Part shown: piece after piece, positions 43,267-51,874 of the stretch
Position numbering within the stretch: position 1 is the stretch's first letter
Layout of the letters: every line of letters begins with the position of its first letter
Source: Amycolatopsis sp. GM8
GTDB taxonomy: Bacteria > Actinomycetota > Actinomycetes > Mycobacteriales > Pseudonocardiaceae
Length of the DNA: 64,000 nt
Direction: 5' to 3'
NCBI RefSeq assembly: GCF_021653975.1
Contig: NZ_JAJKFK010000011.1
Location: forward strand, 71,627 to 135,626
Notes under the pieces: model-generated
Seen by the model: only the letters and a program-made list of their open reading frames with translations
Databases searched by the model: none
Told to the model about the DNA's origin: nothing
Translations under genes and position numbers: made by a program

Positions 43267-43324
43267 CGGGCAAGCATGCCCGGGGCGGTTGGTCTCCCTG
43301 AGGCGCGGACGCGCCACACCGCGA

Positions 43325-45880
43325 CTACTGGGCCGCCAGGAGTTTGGCGCAGCGGATGAGGCCGATGTGCGAGTACGCCTGCGGGTGGTTGCCCAGGGAA
43401 CGCTCCGCGATCGGGTCGTACTGTTCGGGCAGCAGGCCCGTCGGGCCGGCCGCGTCGACCAGTTGCTCGAACAGTTCCTCGGCCTCGTTGCGGCGGCCGG
43501 TCAACAGGTAGGCCTCGATCAGCCACGCCGCGCAGATGTGGAACCCGCCCTCGCCGCCGGGCAGGCCGTCGTCGCGGTGGTAGCGGTAGACCGTCGAGCC
43601 GCTGCGCAGTTCCGCCTCGATCGCGGTGACCGTGGACTGGAACCGCTCGTCGGACGGGTCCAGCAGCCCGGAAAGACCGACGAACAGCGAAGCCGCGTCG
43701 AGGTCCGTGCCGTCGTACGCGGTGGTGAACGCCTGGACCTCCTCGTTCCAGCCGTTCTCCAGCACGTCGTTCGCGATCGTCGCGCGCAGCTCCTCCCAGC
43801 CGTGCGGGATTTCGCGTTCGTAGACCTCGCCGAGCTTGATCGCGCGGTCGATCGTCAACCAGCACATCACCCGCGAGTACACCCGGTGCCGCGGCACGTG
43901 CCGCTCCTCCCAGATGCCGTGGTCGGCCTCCGACCAGCGCCGCGTCACCGCCTCCGCCATCGCGCGCACCATCTGCCAGTCCTGGTCGCGCAACTCGCCG
44001 CGCGCCTCGGCCAGCGCGCACACCAGCTCCACGACCGGTCCGAACACGTCGAGCTGCACCTGGTGGTTCGCCAGGTTCCCGACGCGCACGGGCCGCGAGC
44101 CCGCATACCCCGGCAGGGTGTCGATGACGGCTTCGGCGCCGAGGGTCGTGCCGGCGAGCGTGTACAGCGGGTGCAACCGCTCCGGGCCCGCCAGCGTGGA
44201 AAGCACGCCGTGCAGCCATTTCAGGTACCCGTCGGCCTCCGCGAGCGACCCCACGCCGACCAGTTCCCGCACGGTCATCGCGGCGTCGCGGACCCAGCAG
44301 TACCGGTAGTCCCAGTTCCGCACGCCGCCGATCTCCTCGGGCAGCGACGAAGTCGCCGCCGCCAGCACGCCGCCGGTGTCGGTGTTGACCAGCCCGCGCA
44401 GGGTCAGCGCCGAGCGCGCGACGAGCTCCGGCTCGATGTTCGGCAGCTTCAGCCCGGACGCCCAGTCGCTCCAGTACCTGCCCGCGCGCGTCCGCCGGTC
44501 CACTTCGGACAGCTCGGCCGGGCCGAGATCCGTTGTGCCGCAACGCAGTTCGAGCACCACCGGGTTTTCGAGCGTGGGGTTCACGACGGCGGTGGCGGTG
44601 TCGTGCAGGCCGTCGTTGGTGATCTCCCACCGCACGCCCGGCGCACGCAGCACGATCGGCTCGGACGTGCCGACCACGCGAAGACCGTCCGCCTCGGGCA
44701 CCAGGCTCACCGGCACCGCGCCGAACTCGGGCCGCGGCGCGAACGACACCGAGGCCGCGGTCGACCCGGAGATCACGCGCACCAGATCGGTCCGGTGCGA
44801 CGGGGTCTCCGGCTCGAGGTAGTCGGTGACCAGCAGCCGGGACCAGCGGGTCTCGACCGTCATCGTGCTGGGCAGGTAACGCTGGCCCAGCGGCAGGTTC
44901 CCGTTGCGCTGGGCGGAATCGCCGCGCGCGGGCTTGATCGAGAAGTGCCCGGCACCGGCGCCGCCGAGCAGGTCCGCGAACACCGCGGGCGCGTCGGGGC
45001 CGGGGTGGCACAGCCAGGTCAGCCGCGCGTCCGGGGTGATCAGCGCGACCGAGCGCTCGTTGGCCAGCATCGACAGCCGCTCGATGGGCGGCGCCTGCTC
45101 GCCGTAGAGCCAGTTCCGCCGCTCCTCGAGGATGAACGCGAGCACCATCGCGACTTCCTCGGTACCGCGGACCCGGTACGTGGCAAGGGTTTCCCCGTCG
45201 CCGACCTTGACCCCGAGGTCCGGCCCGGACAGTCGCGCGAACGCCTTCTCGTCGGTCACGTCGTCACCGAGGAACAGCGCGGCCGTGGCGCCGACCTGGT
45301 GGCGCAGGGTGTCCAGCGCGCGACCCTTGTCGGTCTGGACCACCGCGAGCTCGACGACCTCCTTGCCATCGGTGGTCGTCACACCGTCCCAAGTGCACGG
45401 TCCACTGTGGACCGCATCGAGGACCCGGCGGGCGTCCTCGCGCTCGGCGCGGCGGACGTGCACGGCGATGCTGGCGGGCTTGACCTCCAGCTGCACCCCA
45501 GGCACGTCCCCGGCCAGCTTCTCCAGCTCGTGCTCGAGTGTGCGGTGCAGCTCGCGGGCCTTGGCGTCCAGCGCGTGCACGAACCCGATGTCGAACTCCG
45601 ACCCGTGACTGCCCACCAGGTGTACCTCGGACGGCAGGCGCGACAGGATCGCCAGATCCCGCAGCGCCCGGCCGGAGATCACCGCGGCGGTCGTCTCGTG
45701 CAACCCGGCGAGCGAACGCAGCGCGCCCACGGACTCGGGCAGCGGCCGCGCCTCGTCCGGGTTGGTCACGATCGGAGCCAAGGTCCCGTCGTAGTCGCAC
45801 GCGACCAGCAGTCGCGGCGTGCGGGCGATCTGCACGATCGCACGGCGCAGCTCGGCGGGCAGGGACTCGGCGGTCACCAC
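43325..45880 (-). CDS. Fused trehalose-6-phosphatase (OtsB) and GH15 trehalase
   Basis: 851-residue two-domain protein. Residues about 1-250 are a HAD trehalose-6-phosphate phosphatase (ACDYDGTLAPI, ISGRALRDL, LFLGDDVTDEKAF). Residues about 260-851 form a GH15 glucoamylase/trehalase-like module (GVRNWDYRYCWVRDAAMTV, VMCWLTIDRAIKLGE, HICAAWLIEAYLLTG, ending SHIGLIRCAKLL). The fusion could both make trehalose and hydrolyse it, or the GH15 part may act on another alpha-glucoside. It is encoded 46 bp downstream of otsA. Confidence 0.87.
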   Translation of the reverse strand: MVTAESLPAELRRAIVQIARTPRLLVACDYDGTLAPIVTNPDEARPLPESVGALRSLAGLHETTAAVISGRALRDLAILSRLPSEVHLVGSHGSEFDIGFVHALDAKARELHRTLEHELEKLAGDVPGVQLEVKPASIAVHVRRAEREDARRVLDAVHSGPCTWDGVTTTDGKEVVELAVVQTDKGRALDTLRHQVGATAALFLGDDVTDEKAFARLSGPDLGVKVGDGETLATYRVRGTEEVAMVLAFILEERRNWLYGEQAPPIERLSMLANERSVALITPDARLTWLCHPGPDAPAVFADLLGGAGAGHFSIKPARGDSAQRNGNLPLGQRYLPSTMTVETRWSRLLVTDYLEPETPSHRTDLVRVISGSTAASVSFAPRPEFGAVPVSLVPEADGLRVVGTSEPIVLRAPGVRWEITNDGLHDTATAVVNPTLENPVVLELRCGTTDLGPAELSEVDRRTRAGRYWSDWASGLKLPNIEPELVARSALTLRGLVNTDTGGVLAAATSSLPEEIGGVRNWDYRYCWVRDAAMTVRELVGVGSLAEADGYLKWLHGVLSTLAGPERLHPLYTLAGTTLGAEAVIDTLPGYAGSRPVRVGNLANHQVQLDVFGPVVELVCALAEARGELRDQDWQMVRAMAEAVTRRWSEADHGIWEERHVPRHRVYSRVMCWLTIDRAIKLGEVYEREIPHGWEELRATIANDVLENGWNEEVQAFTTAYDGTDLDAASLFVGLSGLLDPSDERFQSTVTAIEAELRSGSTVYRYHRDDGLPGGEGGFHICAAWLIEAYLLTGRRNEAEELFEQLVDAAGPTGLLPEQYDPIAERSLGNHPQAYSHIGLIRCAKLLAAQ

Positions 45881-45926
45881 TCCTCCTTAAGGAGTTCAGA
45901 ACATCGTTGTCGACAAGTCGGCCGAA

Positions 45927-47369
45927 TCAGGAAGTCGGTTCCGAGCCGAGTGCTTCCAGGAACGATCGCGCCCACCGGTCCACGTCATGGGTGAGGACCT
46001 GACGCCGCAATGCTCGCATCCGGCGCCGGCCCTCGGCAGGGTCGAGCGTAATGGCCGCCTCCAGGGCGTTCTTCACCCCGTCGAGATCGTGCGGATTGAC
46101 CAGAAACGCACTGGTCAGCTCCGCCGCCGCGCCGGCGAACTCGGACAGCACGAGCGCGCCGCCGAGATCGTGGCGGCACGCGACGTACTCCTTGCACACC
46201 AGATTCATCCCGTCGCGCAGCGGGGTCACGACCATCACGTCCGCGGCCGAGTAGAACGCGGCCAGCTCGGTGCGGCTGACCGACTGGTGCAGGTAGTGCA
46301 CCACCGGGTGGCCGACCCTGGCGAATTCACCGTTGATGCGGCCGACCATCTGTTCGATGTCGCTGCGCATCCGCTGGTAGTGCTCGACACGTTCCCTGCT
46401 GGGCGTCGCGAGTTGCACGAAAGTGACGTCTTCGGGTTTGACCCGGCCCTCGTGCAGCAGTTCGTGCAGCGCCTGCAGGCGGAGGTCGATGCCCTTGGTG
46501 TAGTCGAGCCGGTCCACCCCGAGCAGCACCGTCTTGGGGTTGCCGAGGTCCTGGCGGATCTCGGCGGTCCGTTCGACGACCTGCCGGGAGCGGGCGAGCG
46601 TGTCCAGTCCGGCGGCGTCGATCGAGATCGGGAACGCGCCGACCCGGACGGTCCGGTTGCCGACCTGCATCATGCCGGGCCGGGACCGGACGCCGACCGC
46701 GCCGCGGCTCGGTTCGAGGCCGACCAGGGTGCGGGCCAGCCACAGGAAGTTCTGTGCGCCACCGGGCCGGTGGAAGCCGACCAGGTCGGCGCCGATCAGC
46801 CCGCGCACGATCTCCGCCCGCCACGGCAGCTGCATGAACAACTCCACCGGCGGGAACGGGATGTGCAGGAAGAAGCCGATGCGCAGGTCCGGCCGCAGCT
46901 CGCGGAGCATGCTCGGGACGAGCTGGAGCTGGTAGTCCTGGACCCACACGGTGGCGCCGCCGGCCGCGATGTCCGCGCTGGCCTCGGCGAAGCGGCGGTT
47001 GACCCGGACGTAGGACTCCCACCAGCTGCGGTCGAACACCGGGCGCTCGACGACGTCGTGGTACAGCGGCCAGAGCGTCGCGTTGGAGAAGCCTTCGTAG
47101 TAGTCGCGGACGTCTTCCGCGGTCAGGGTGACGGGGTAGAGGACCATGCCTTCGTCGCTGAACGGGTCGACCTCGACCCCGGGTACGCCGGGCCAGCCGA
47201 CCCAGGCTCCCTTGCGGGACCGCAGGAACGGCTCGAGCGCGGCCACCAGGCCGCCCGGGCTCGCCGTCCAGCGCTGGGTGCCGTCGGCGCCTCTTTCGAG
47301 GTCGACGGGCAGCCTGTTGGCGACCACGACGAAATCCGCCGAGCCGTTCCCGATCCGTACATCACCCAC
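45927..47369 (-). CDS. otsA: Trehalose-6-phosphate synthase
   Basis: GT20 enzyme joining UDP-glucose or GDP-glucose with glucose-6-phosphate. The 480-residue protein has FVVVANRLPVDLERG, WVGWPG, WVQDYQLQLVPSMLRELRPD, GVDRLDYTKGIDLRLQAL and DGMNLVCKEYVA. GTG 47369 has GAGGAG upstream; a start 20 codons earlier is possible. With the OtsB-GH15 fusion it forms a trehalose operon for osmotic protection and carbon storage. Confidence 0.93.
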   Translation of the reverse strand: MGDVRIGNGSADFVVVANRLPVDLERGADGTQRWTASPGGLVAALEPFLRSRKGAWVGWPGVPGVEVDPFSDEGMVLYPVTLTAEDVRDYYEGFSNATLWPLYHDVVERPVFDRSWWESYVRVNRRFAEASADIAAGGATVWVQDYQLQLVPSMLRELRPDLRIGFFLHIPFPPVELFMQLPWRAEIVRGLIGADLVGFHRPGGAQNFLWLARTLVGLEPSRGAVGVRSRPGMMQVGNRTVRVGAFPISIDAAGLDTLARSRQVVERTAEIRQDLGNPKTVLLGVDRLDYTKGIDLRLQALHELLHEGRVKPEDVTFVQLATPSRERVEHYQRMRSDIEQMVGRINGEFARVGHPVVHYLHQSVSRTELAAFYSAADVMVVTPLRDGMNLVCKEYVACRHDLGGALVLSEFAGAAAELTSAFLVNPHDLDGVKNALEAAITLDPAEGRRRMRALRRQVLTHDVDRWARSFLEALGSEPTS

Positions 47370-47456
47370 GCTTGCTGCTCCTCGCTCTCGCGCGGCGTTA
47401 CGAGAGACTATCTCGTGCCCAGCGGACAAGATCGACCGCGCGGTGGCTGAAATGTC

Positions 47457-48968
47457 CTACTCCAGCCTGCTGTCCGAGCGCAGCGGCCCGGCCAGCCGTG
47501 GCCCGGCCATCCTCCGTTCGAGCCTGCCCAGCCCGCTGCGCACGGGCTGTGCCAGGTACTCCCCGAGCACGACGCCCGCGGCCAGGGCCAGTCCGATGGC
47601 GACCGCCTTCATCAGGGTAGAGACGTTGCCGTTTCCTTGTGTTGCCAGCTCGTACAGACCTCGATAAGTGGACAGGCCGGGAAGCAGCGGCGTGATTCCC
47701 GACACGGCGGCCACGAGCGGCGTCACCTTCAGCCGCCGCGACAGCACGCCGCCGCAGAACCCGACGAGCGTCGCCGCGAGCGCGGACGAGGTGATGGGGT
47801 CGAACTTCGTGACGACGAGCGCCCCGTACACACCGGCGCCGATCGCGCCGGCCGTGGCGGCGACCAGGAGCGTGCGCAGGGTCGAATAGCTGCCGAGCGC
47901 GAAGCACGCGGCCGTGCCGGCGCCCGCGACGATCATGACGGGCAGTGTCAGCACGGACTGCGCGGGCAGCTCGGGTTCGACCTGGATGAAGCGCAGCGCC
48001 TTGCTGAGCTGCAGGGCGAGCGCGACGCCGGTGATGAGGCCGGCACTCATCAGCGCGGTCTCCATGGTGCGGCCGGCCGCGGTCACGTTGTAGCCGGTGA
48101 TGGCGTCCTGCACGGCCGAGACCGTGGACAGTCCGGACAGCAGCACGGTGATCGCCGCGGCCGCGACGAGGGTGGAGAATTTCGTCGGCACCAGGCCGGT
48201 TTCGACGGTCAGCGTCGCCAGGCCGGTGGCGACCAGGCCACCGACGACCTGCTGGAAGAAGAACGGCAGGGCGTACTTGTTGAGCTGGCGGCCGAGCCGG
48301 TCGACCAGTGCGGAGATGACGAGCGCGCCGACGGCGATGTCGGCGCCACCGCCGATGAGCAGGGTGATGAAGAAGGCCATGCCGCCCCAGGCGAGCGTGG
48401 CGACCCAGCGTGGATACGGGTGCGGGGCGGTGGTGATGCGCTGCAGTGCCGCGTACGCCTCTTCCGCGCTGACCTGGCCACGGGTGATCTTCCGGACGAG
48501 CAGCTCGGTCGCGGACAGCCGGGTGTAGTCGAGGCTGCGGGAGCGCACCACGCGCAGTGCGCTCACCGGCGCCATGTCGGTGCCGCGATGGCAGGTGACG
48601 GTGATGGACGTGAAGATGACGTCGACCTCGCAGTGCGGCAGGCCGAGCGCCGAGGTCAGCGCGAGGATCGTCGCGGTGACGTCGGACGCGCCGGCGCCAC
48701 TGGCCATCTGGACCTCGCCGATGCGCAGGGCGAGATCCAGCACGAAGTTGACGGTCGCATCGTCGGGCAGCGATGGGCCGTACTCCGCTTCGGGCGGCGC
48801 CGGATGCTCACCGGTGGGTGCTTCCAGGATGTGCCACGCGCGGCGCCGTGGCTCGGTTGGGCGTTTGCGCCGGTTCTCTTTGTCGATGTTCGGATCCTGG
48901 GGCGCTTCCAGGATGTGCCAGCCGCGCCGCCGGGTCACCGGGCCCCGGGCGCGCTGGTTGCTTTTCAT
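47457..48968 (-). CDS. thrE: ThrE-family threonine/serine exporter
   Basis: 503-residue membrane protein. A DUF1212-type N-terminal domain (about 70-220, LRIGEVQMASGAGASDVTATI) precedes about ten transmembrane helices. The family exports threonine and serine in Corynebacterium. The extreme N-terminus has two copies of RR-x-WHILEAP (about residues 14-23 and 42-51) in a charged linker, which is unusual and of unknown role. It lies behind the otsA start region on the same strand. Confidence 0.82.
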   Translation of the reverse strand: MKSNQRARGPVTRRRGWHILEAPQDPNIDKENRRKRPTEPRRRAWHILEAPTGEHPAPPEAEYGPSLPDDATVNFVLDLALRIGEVQMASGAGASDVTATILALTSALGLPHCEVDVIFTSITVTCHRGTDMAPVSALRVVRSRSLDYTRLSATELLVRKITRGQVSAEEAYAALQRITTAPHPYPRWVATLAWGGMAFFITLLIGGGADIAVGALVISALVDRLGRQLNKYALPFFFQQVVGGLVATGLATLTVETGLVPTKFSTLVAAAAITVLLSGLSTVSAVQDAITGYNVTAAGRTMETALMSAGLITGVALALQLSKALRFIQVEPELPAQSVLTLPVMIVAGAGTAACFALGSYSTLRTLLVAATAGAIGAGVYGALVVTKFDPITSSALAATLVGFCGGVLSRRLKVTPLVAAVSGITPLLPGLSTYRGLYELATQGNGNVSTLMKAVAIGLALAAGVVLGEYLAQPVRSGLGRLERRMAGPRLAGPLRSDSRLE

Positions 48969-49089
48969 TGGGCCGCCACCTCCTCACTGGGTTCTCCCGG
49001 TGACCATCGGCGTCACCCCGGCTTGTGTTGCAAGGAAGAAACCGTGGCGTGCGCCACCTTGCCGATCCTCCACAAAACACGGGTTCGCG

Positions 49090-49497
49090 CTACTCGGCGA
49101 GAGTCCGGAGGGCGCGCAGGAATGCCTCGCGGTCCGCCGGGTCGAGGCGGGCCAGTCGCTTCTCTTCGTTGCGCTGGATGGCCGCCTGGGTCTTCGCGGT
49201 GAGCCGGCGGCCCTCGGTCGTGATCGCGAGCAGGCGCACCCGGCGGTCGGCCGGATCGGGGTGGCGCTCGATCAGGCCGCGGTCCTGCAACTCGTCGAGG
49301 ACGGGGATGAGCCGGGTCTTGTCGGCGCCGATGCGCTCGGCGAGTGCGGCCTGGGTGCGGGTCTCCTGCTCGCGCAGGGCGAGCAGCACGATGTACGCCC
49401 ACATGGTCAGGCCGTGCTCGCGCAGGATCGGTTCCTCGGCACGGGTCAGGGCGCGGCCGAGGGGAACGATCATCGCCGCGAGGTCGGGCCGGTTCAT
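49090..49497 (-). CDS. MarR-family transcriptional regulator
   Basis: 135-residue winged-helix repressor (LREHGLTMWAYIVLLALREQ, QAALAERIGADKTRLIPVLDE, RRVRLLAITTEGRRLT). It is divergent from the TIGR03086 gene, with two matching palindromes in the 50-bp gap, so it likely controls both. The effector is unknown. Confidence 0.85.
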   Translation of the reverse strand: MNRPDLAAMIVPLGRALTRAEEPILREHGLTMWAYIVLLALREQETRTQAALAERIGADKTRLIPVLDELQDRGLIERHPDPADRRVRLLAITTEGRRLTAKTQAAIQRNEEKRLARLDPADREAFLRALRTLAE

Positions 49498-49516
49498 GCT
49501 GGGAGGATAGCTTGCG

Positions 49517-49544
49517 CTTATCGTAAGTCTGAGCTTATTGTAAG
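49517..49544. promoter_or_regulatory. Two CTTA-N3-TAAG operators in a divergent promoter
   Basis: CTTATCGTAAG (49517-49527) and CTTATTGTAAG (49534-49544) lie 17 bp apart centre to centre between the divergent starts at 49497 and 49548. A third half-site, CTTATTG, follows just inside the + strand gene. Confidence 0.75.
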
Positions 49545-49547
49545 CTC

Positions 49548-50117
49548 ATGCTTATTGATTTGCACCGTGATGCCGTGCTCGCCAGCGTCTCGATCGCCTG
49601 CGGGGTGCGCGCCGCCGACCTGCCCCGGCCGACGCCGTGCGCCGGCTGGTCGGTGGCGGATCTGTTGGCGCATATGACGGTTCAGCACCGCGGCTTCGCG
49701 GCGGCGGCCCGCGGGGAGAGCGCGTCGTGGGATCCGGTCGTCGCGACGGACCCGGTCGCGGACTACCTGTCGGCGGCGAGCGAGGTGCTGGTCGCCTTCG
49801 CGAGCGCGCGGAATCCGTTACTGCTGCCCGAAATCGGCCCGGACCCGTTCCCGGCCGAGCAGGCGATCGGGTTCCACTTCATCGACTATGTGGTGCACAC
49901 CTGGGATCTCGCCCGCGCCCTCGGCACGTCCGTGTCGTTCGATGACACGCTGCTGGAGCCCGCGCTGGTGATCGCGGCCCGAGTGCCCGGCGGCGAGGCC
50001 CGCACCCGCCCGGGCGCGGCGTTCGCGCCGGCGCTGCCTTCCGCTTCGGCAGGCGGGCCGCTGCTCGACCGCATCCTGACGCTCCTGGGCCGCTCCCCGA
50101 ACTGGCCCGACGTATGA
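49548..50117 (+). CDS. TIGR03086-family (DinB/mycothiol-transferase-like) protein
   Basis: 189-residue four-helix protein of the TIGR03086 family. LPRPTPCAGWSVADLLAHMTVQ contains the first metal-ligand His, and FHFIDYVVHTWDLARALG holds the second site. Relatives are mycothiol-dependent enzymes such as maleylpyruvate isomerase, and an actinobacterial detoxification role fits the MarR partner. The substrate is unknown. ATG 49548 lies 3 bp after the second operator. Confidence 0.8.
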   Translation: MLIDLHRDAVLASVSIACGVRAADLPRPTPCAGWSVADLLAHMTVQHRGFAAAARGESASWDPVVATDPVADYLSAASEVLVAFASARNPLLLPEIGPDPFPAEQAIGFHFIDYVVHTWDLARALGTSVSFDDTLLEPALVIAARVPGGEARTRPGAAFAPALPSASAGGPLLDRILTLLGRSPNWPDV

Positions 50118-50133
50118 TGACCACGCTTCACAC

Positions 50134-50206
50134 GCCGACTTAGCTCAGCTGGTAGAGCAGCTGTCTTGTAAACAGCAGGTCAGGGGTTCGAGTCCCCTAG
50201 TCGGCT
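50134..50206 (+). tRNA. tRNA-Thr (anticodon TGT)
   Basis: 73-nt cloverleaf: acceptor GCCGACT/AGTCGGC, D-stem GCTC/GAGC, anticodon stem GCTGT/ACAGC with loop CTTGTAA (anticodon TGT at 50167-50169), and T-stem AGGGG/CCCCT with TTCGAGT. All stems pair perfectly. Its 3' half is repeated at 61245-61289 and marks the island insertion site. Confidence 0.97.
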
Positions 50207-50208
50207 CT
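50164..50208 (+). repeat. attL-like direct repeat, 3' half of tRNA-Thr
   Basis: 45 bp from the start of the anticodon loop to 2 bp past the tRNA gene. Identical, base for base, to 61245-61289. Left border of the island. Confidence 0.9.
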
Positions 50209-50411
50209 CGTACGAATTGTGACGATTCGCGCGCCGGAGGTGAGCATGCGGGTGGACGGAATGGCCTGCCCGATCGACCGGGAGAGGAGCGGGGCAGGTG
50301 CGGAAGACTTCGATGTCTCGAACGCATATCTTGGCGTCGTATGGTCCGCGGTCAACCAAGCAACGTACTCGGTGAGGTAGCCAGCGGCCCTGTGGTGTGC
50401 CTGCATGAGCG

Positions 50412-50818
50412 TCACGGCCAGCGGCACAATGCGGGACGAAGCCGGGAGAGCGGTACAGCGGCGCTCCCATAGGTGGGGGGTGCAAGTCGACTCGTGCAAC
50501 GTCGCGGGCGCGGAACCATTCGAGGAGTCGCTCTATGATGGACCAGCTGTGTTCCCTGTCGTCGGTGACGTGGATCGGTGACCAAGCCGATGACGTGACC
50601 GATCCGGCCGTTGTGCAGATGCGGACCAGGAAGCCAGTCCTCAATGGTGTCGATGCCGCAGGCCACAAGTCCCTCGTGTGCCGGTGCGACAAAGATGCGC
50701 GTCGTCTCCAGGCCGATCTGCGCACGCAGTGCTTCGGCGCACGCGAGACGCCAGCCGTTCTCGGCGGCCGGATCGTCGTCGCCGAGATTGGCGAACAGCA
50801 ATGCTCACAGTCGCACAT
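50412..50818 (-). pseudogene. GNAT acetyltransferase, frameshifted
   Basis: One frame gives GLVACGIDTIEDWLPGPHL, then NGRIGHVIGLVTDPRHRRQG, the acetyl-CoA-binding core of GNAT proteins. Near 50550 the similarity jumps to a second frame with SIIERLLEWFRARDVARVDL and APLYRSPGF. The two together make one GNAT domain, so a frameshift has broken the gene. The 5' end near 50801-50818 and the 3' end are unclear. Confidence 0.7.
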
Positions 50819-50829
50819 GTGTTTGATCA

Positions 50830-51187
50830 GCGAAACCGTAATTCGTGTGATGAAAATTGAATTCTAGACGATGAACGGCGCAAATCGGATTTTGCAGTGG
50901 CGCGCGGTGTCCGTCGAACTCTGGGGCCTGGGTGGACCTATACGACTCCGTGTGGAAACCGGGCATACAACGCTGAATCGCCGTATTCACTTCAGCCCAG
51001 TCGCACCACACGCCAATGCAGTGGCGACACCCCAGAATTGGTCAGCGGAACCCCAGCCGTTGGCCTGACGCCCCGACCGAGCGGTCACCGCCAACCGCCT
51101 TGCGCTGATCGGCTGCGCGCCGACCGCAGACCCCTGACTCGCCGACAATCAGCCCGTTGCCTCTTCCGGTGCCTACGTCGGCGATCG
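50830..51187. other. Spacer without a supported gene
   Basis: Lower-GC stretch with only short unrecognised frames. I see no domain, RNA or repeat here. It is probably decayed island DNA. Confidence 0.5.
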
Positions 51188-51257
51188 TCAATTCCGTGCT
51201 GGGCTTGCCGTGGACCGCGTCCAGGAGTCATGGCATCGATCGGCTACAGCGGAAACG

Positions 51258-51279
51258 CACCACCACCACCACCACCACC
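51258..51279. repeat. Trinucleotide repeat (CAC)7
   Basis: Seven CAC units plus one C, at the point where transposase similarity ends. Simple sequence of this length is uncommon in high-GC bacteria. Confidence 0.85.
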
Positions 51280-51529
51280 GGTCGGGTGCGTTGGTTCTCG
51301 GTGAGAAGTCCCGCGCCGGTGTGCAGGGTGCGGATGGGCCTGTAGAGTGGGTCGCCGGCGCGAGCACTGTCTCGCTGAACGCAGTGGCGGCACCGGTCCA
51401 GCCATCGTCGGCGAGGCGGACGACAGGGAACGGGTGCATCACCGGGATCGCGTCAGGGAGCTCTTCGGCGGCGGCCTTGAACCATGTCCGGCAGCCTCGT
51501 CGGCCCGGTCTTCTGCCGTCGGCATGCAC
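51278..51529 (-). pseudogene. ISL3-family transposase remnant
   Basis: Reading the minus strand gives TWFKAAAEELPDAIPVMHPF followed by PVVRLAD, matching the ISL3 core motif EELPDAVAVMDPFHVVRLAGD. At about 51400 the frame changes and continues as LDRCRHCVQRDSARAGDPLY, then RPIRTLHTGAGLLTENQRTR, the next ISL3 segment. The fragment stops at a trinucleotide repeat. No terminal inverted repeats were seen. Confidence 0.75.
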
Positions 51530-51586
51530 CCAACGCGACAGATGTGTCGCAGGCGTGGGGTCCAGTTGTATGTACCGAGGTAACTA

Positions 51587-51859
51587 TCACTCCGCTGATC
51601 TGGGGTTTTTGCGCTGGTTGGCCTTGAAGCGCGTCTTCTTCTGGCGATTCCCGCAGGTGTTCATGTCGCACCATTTGCGGGTGCGGCTTTGACTGGTGTC
51701 GAAGAAGCCAGCTTGGCAGGTCGGCGATGCGCACAAGGCCAATCTTCCGTCTCGCTCGCCTGCGATGATGCTGATCGCGTCAGCGGCGATCACGCCTAGC
51801 GCATCCTCCACGGAGGAAGTCGAGCTCAGTCGCCATTGCCGATTGCTCTCGGGTGTCAA
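51587..51859 (-). pseudogene. CGNR zinc-finger protein, 5'-truncated
   Basis: 90 residues with the complete C-terminal zinc ribbon LCASPTCQAGFFDTSQSRTR then KWCDMNTCGNRQKKTRF (C-x4-C...C-x4-CGNR). The usual N-terminal ABATE-type domain, about 100 residues, is missing. It may still be translated from ATG 51859, but it is half the family length. Confidence 0.65.
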
Positions 51860-51874
51860 GAGAGGCTGCTCCCG

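Noticed and set aside
50805..51011. 68-codon minus-strand frame in the island
   Set aside because: No recognisable domain, lower GC, and sits among decayed genes; not enough support to call a gene.
51252..51284. Run of seven histidine codons on the + strand that looks like an engineered His-tag
   Set aside because: No vector sequence surrounds it, and the flanking DNA reads as transposase on the minus strand, so it is a natural CAC repeat.
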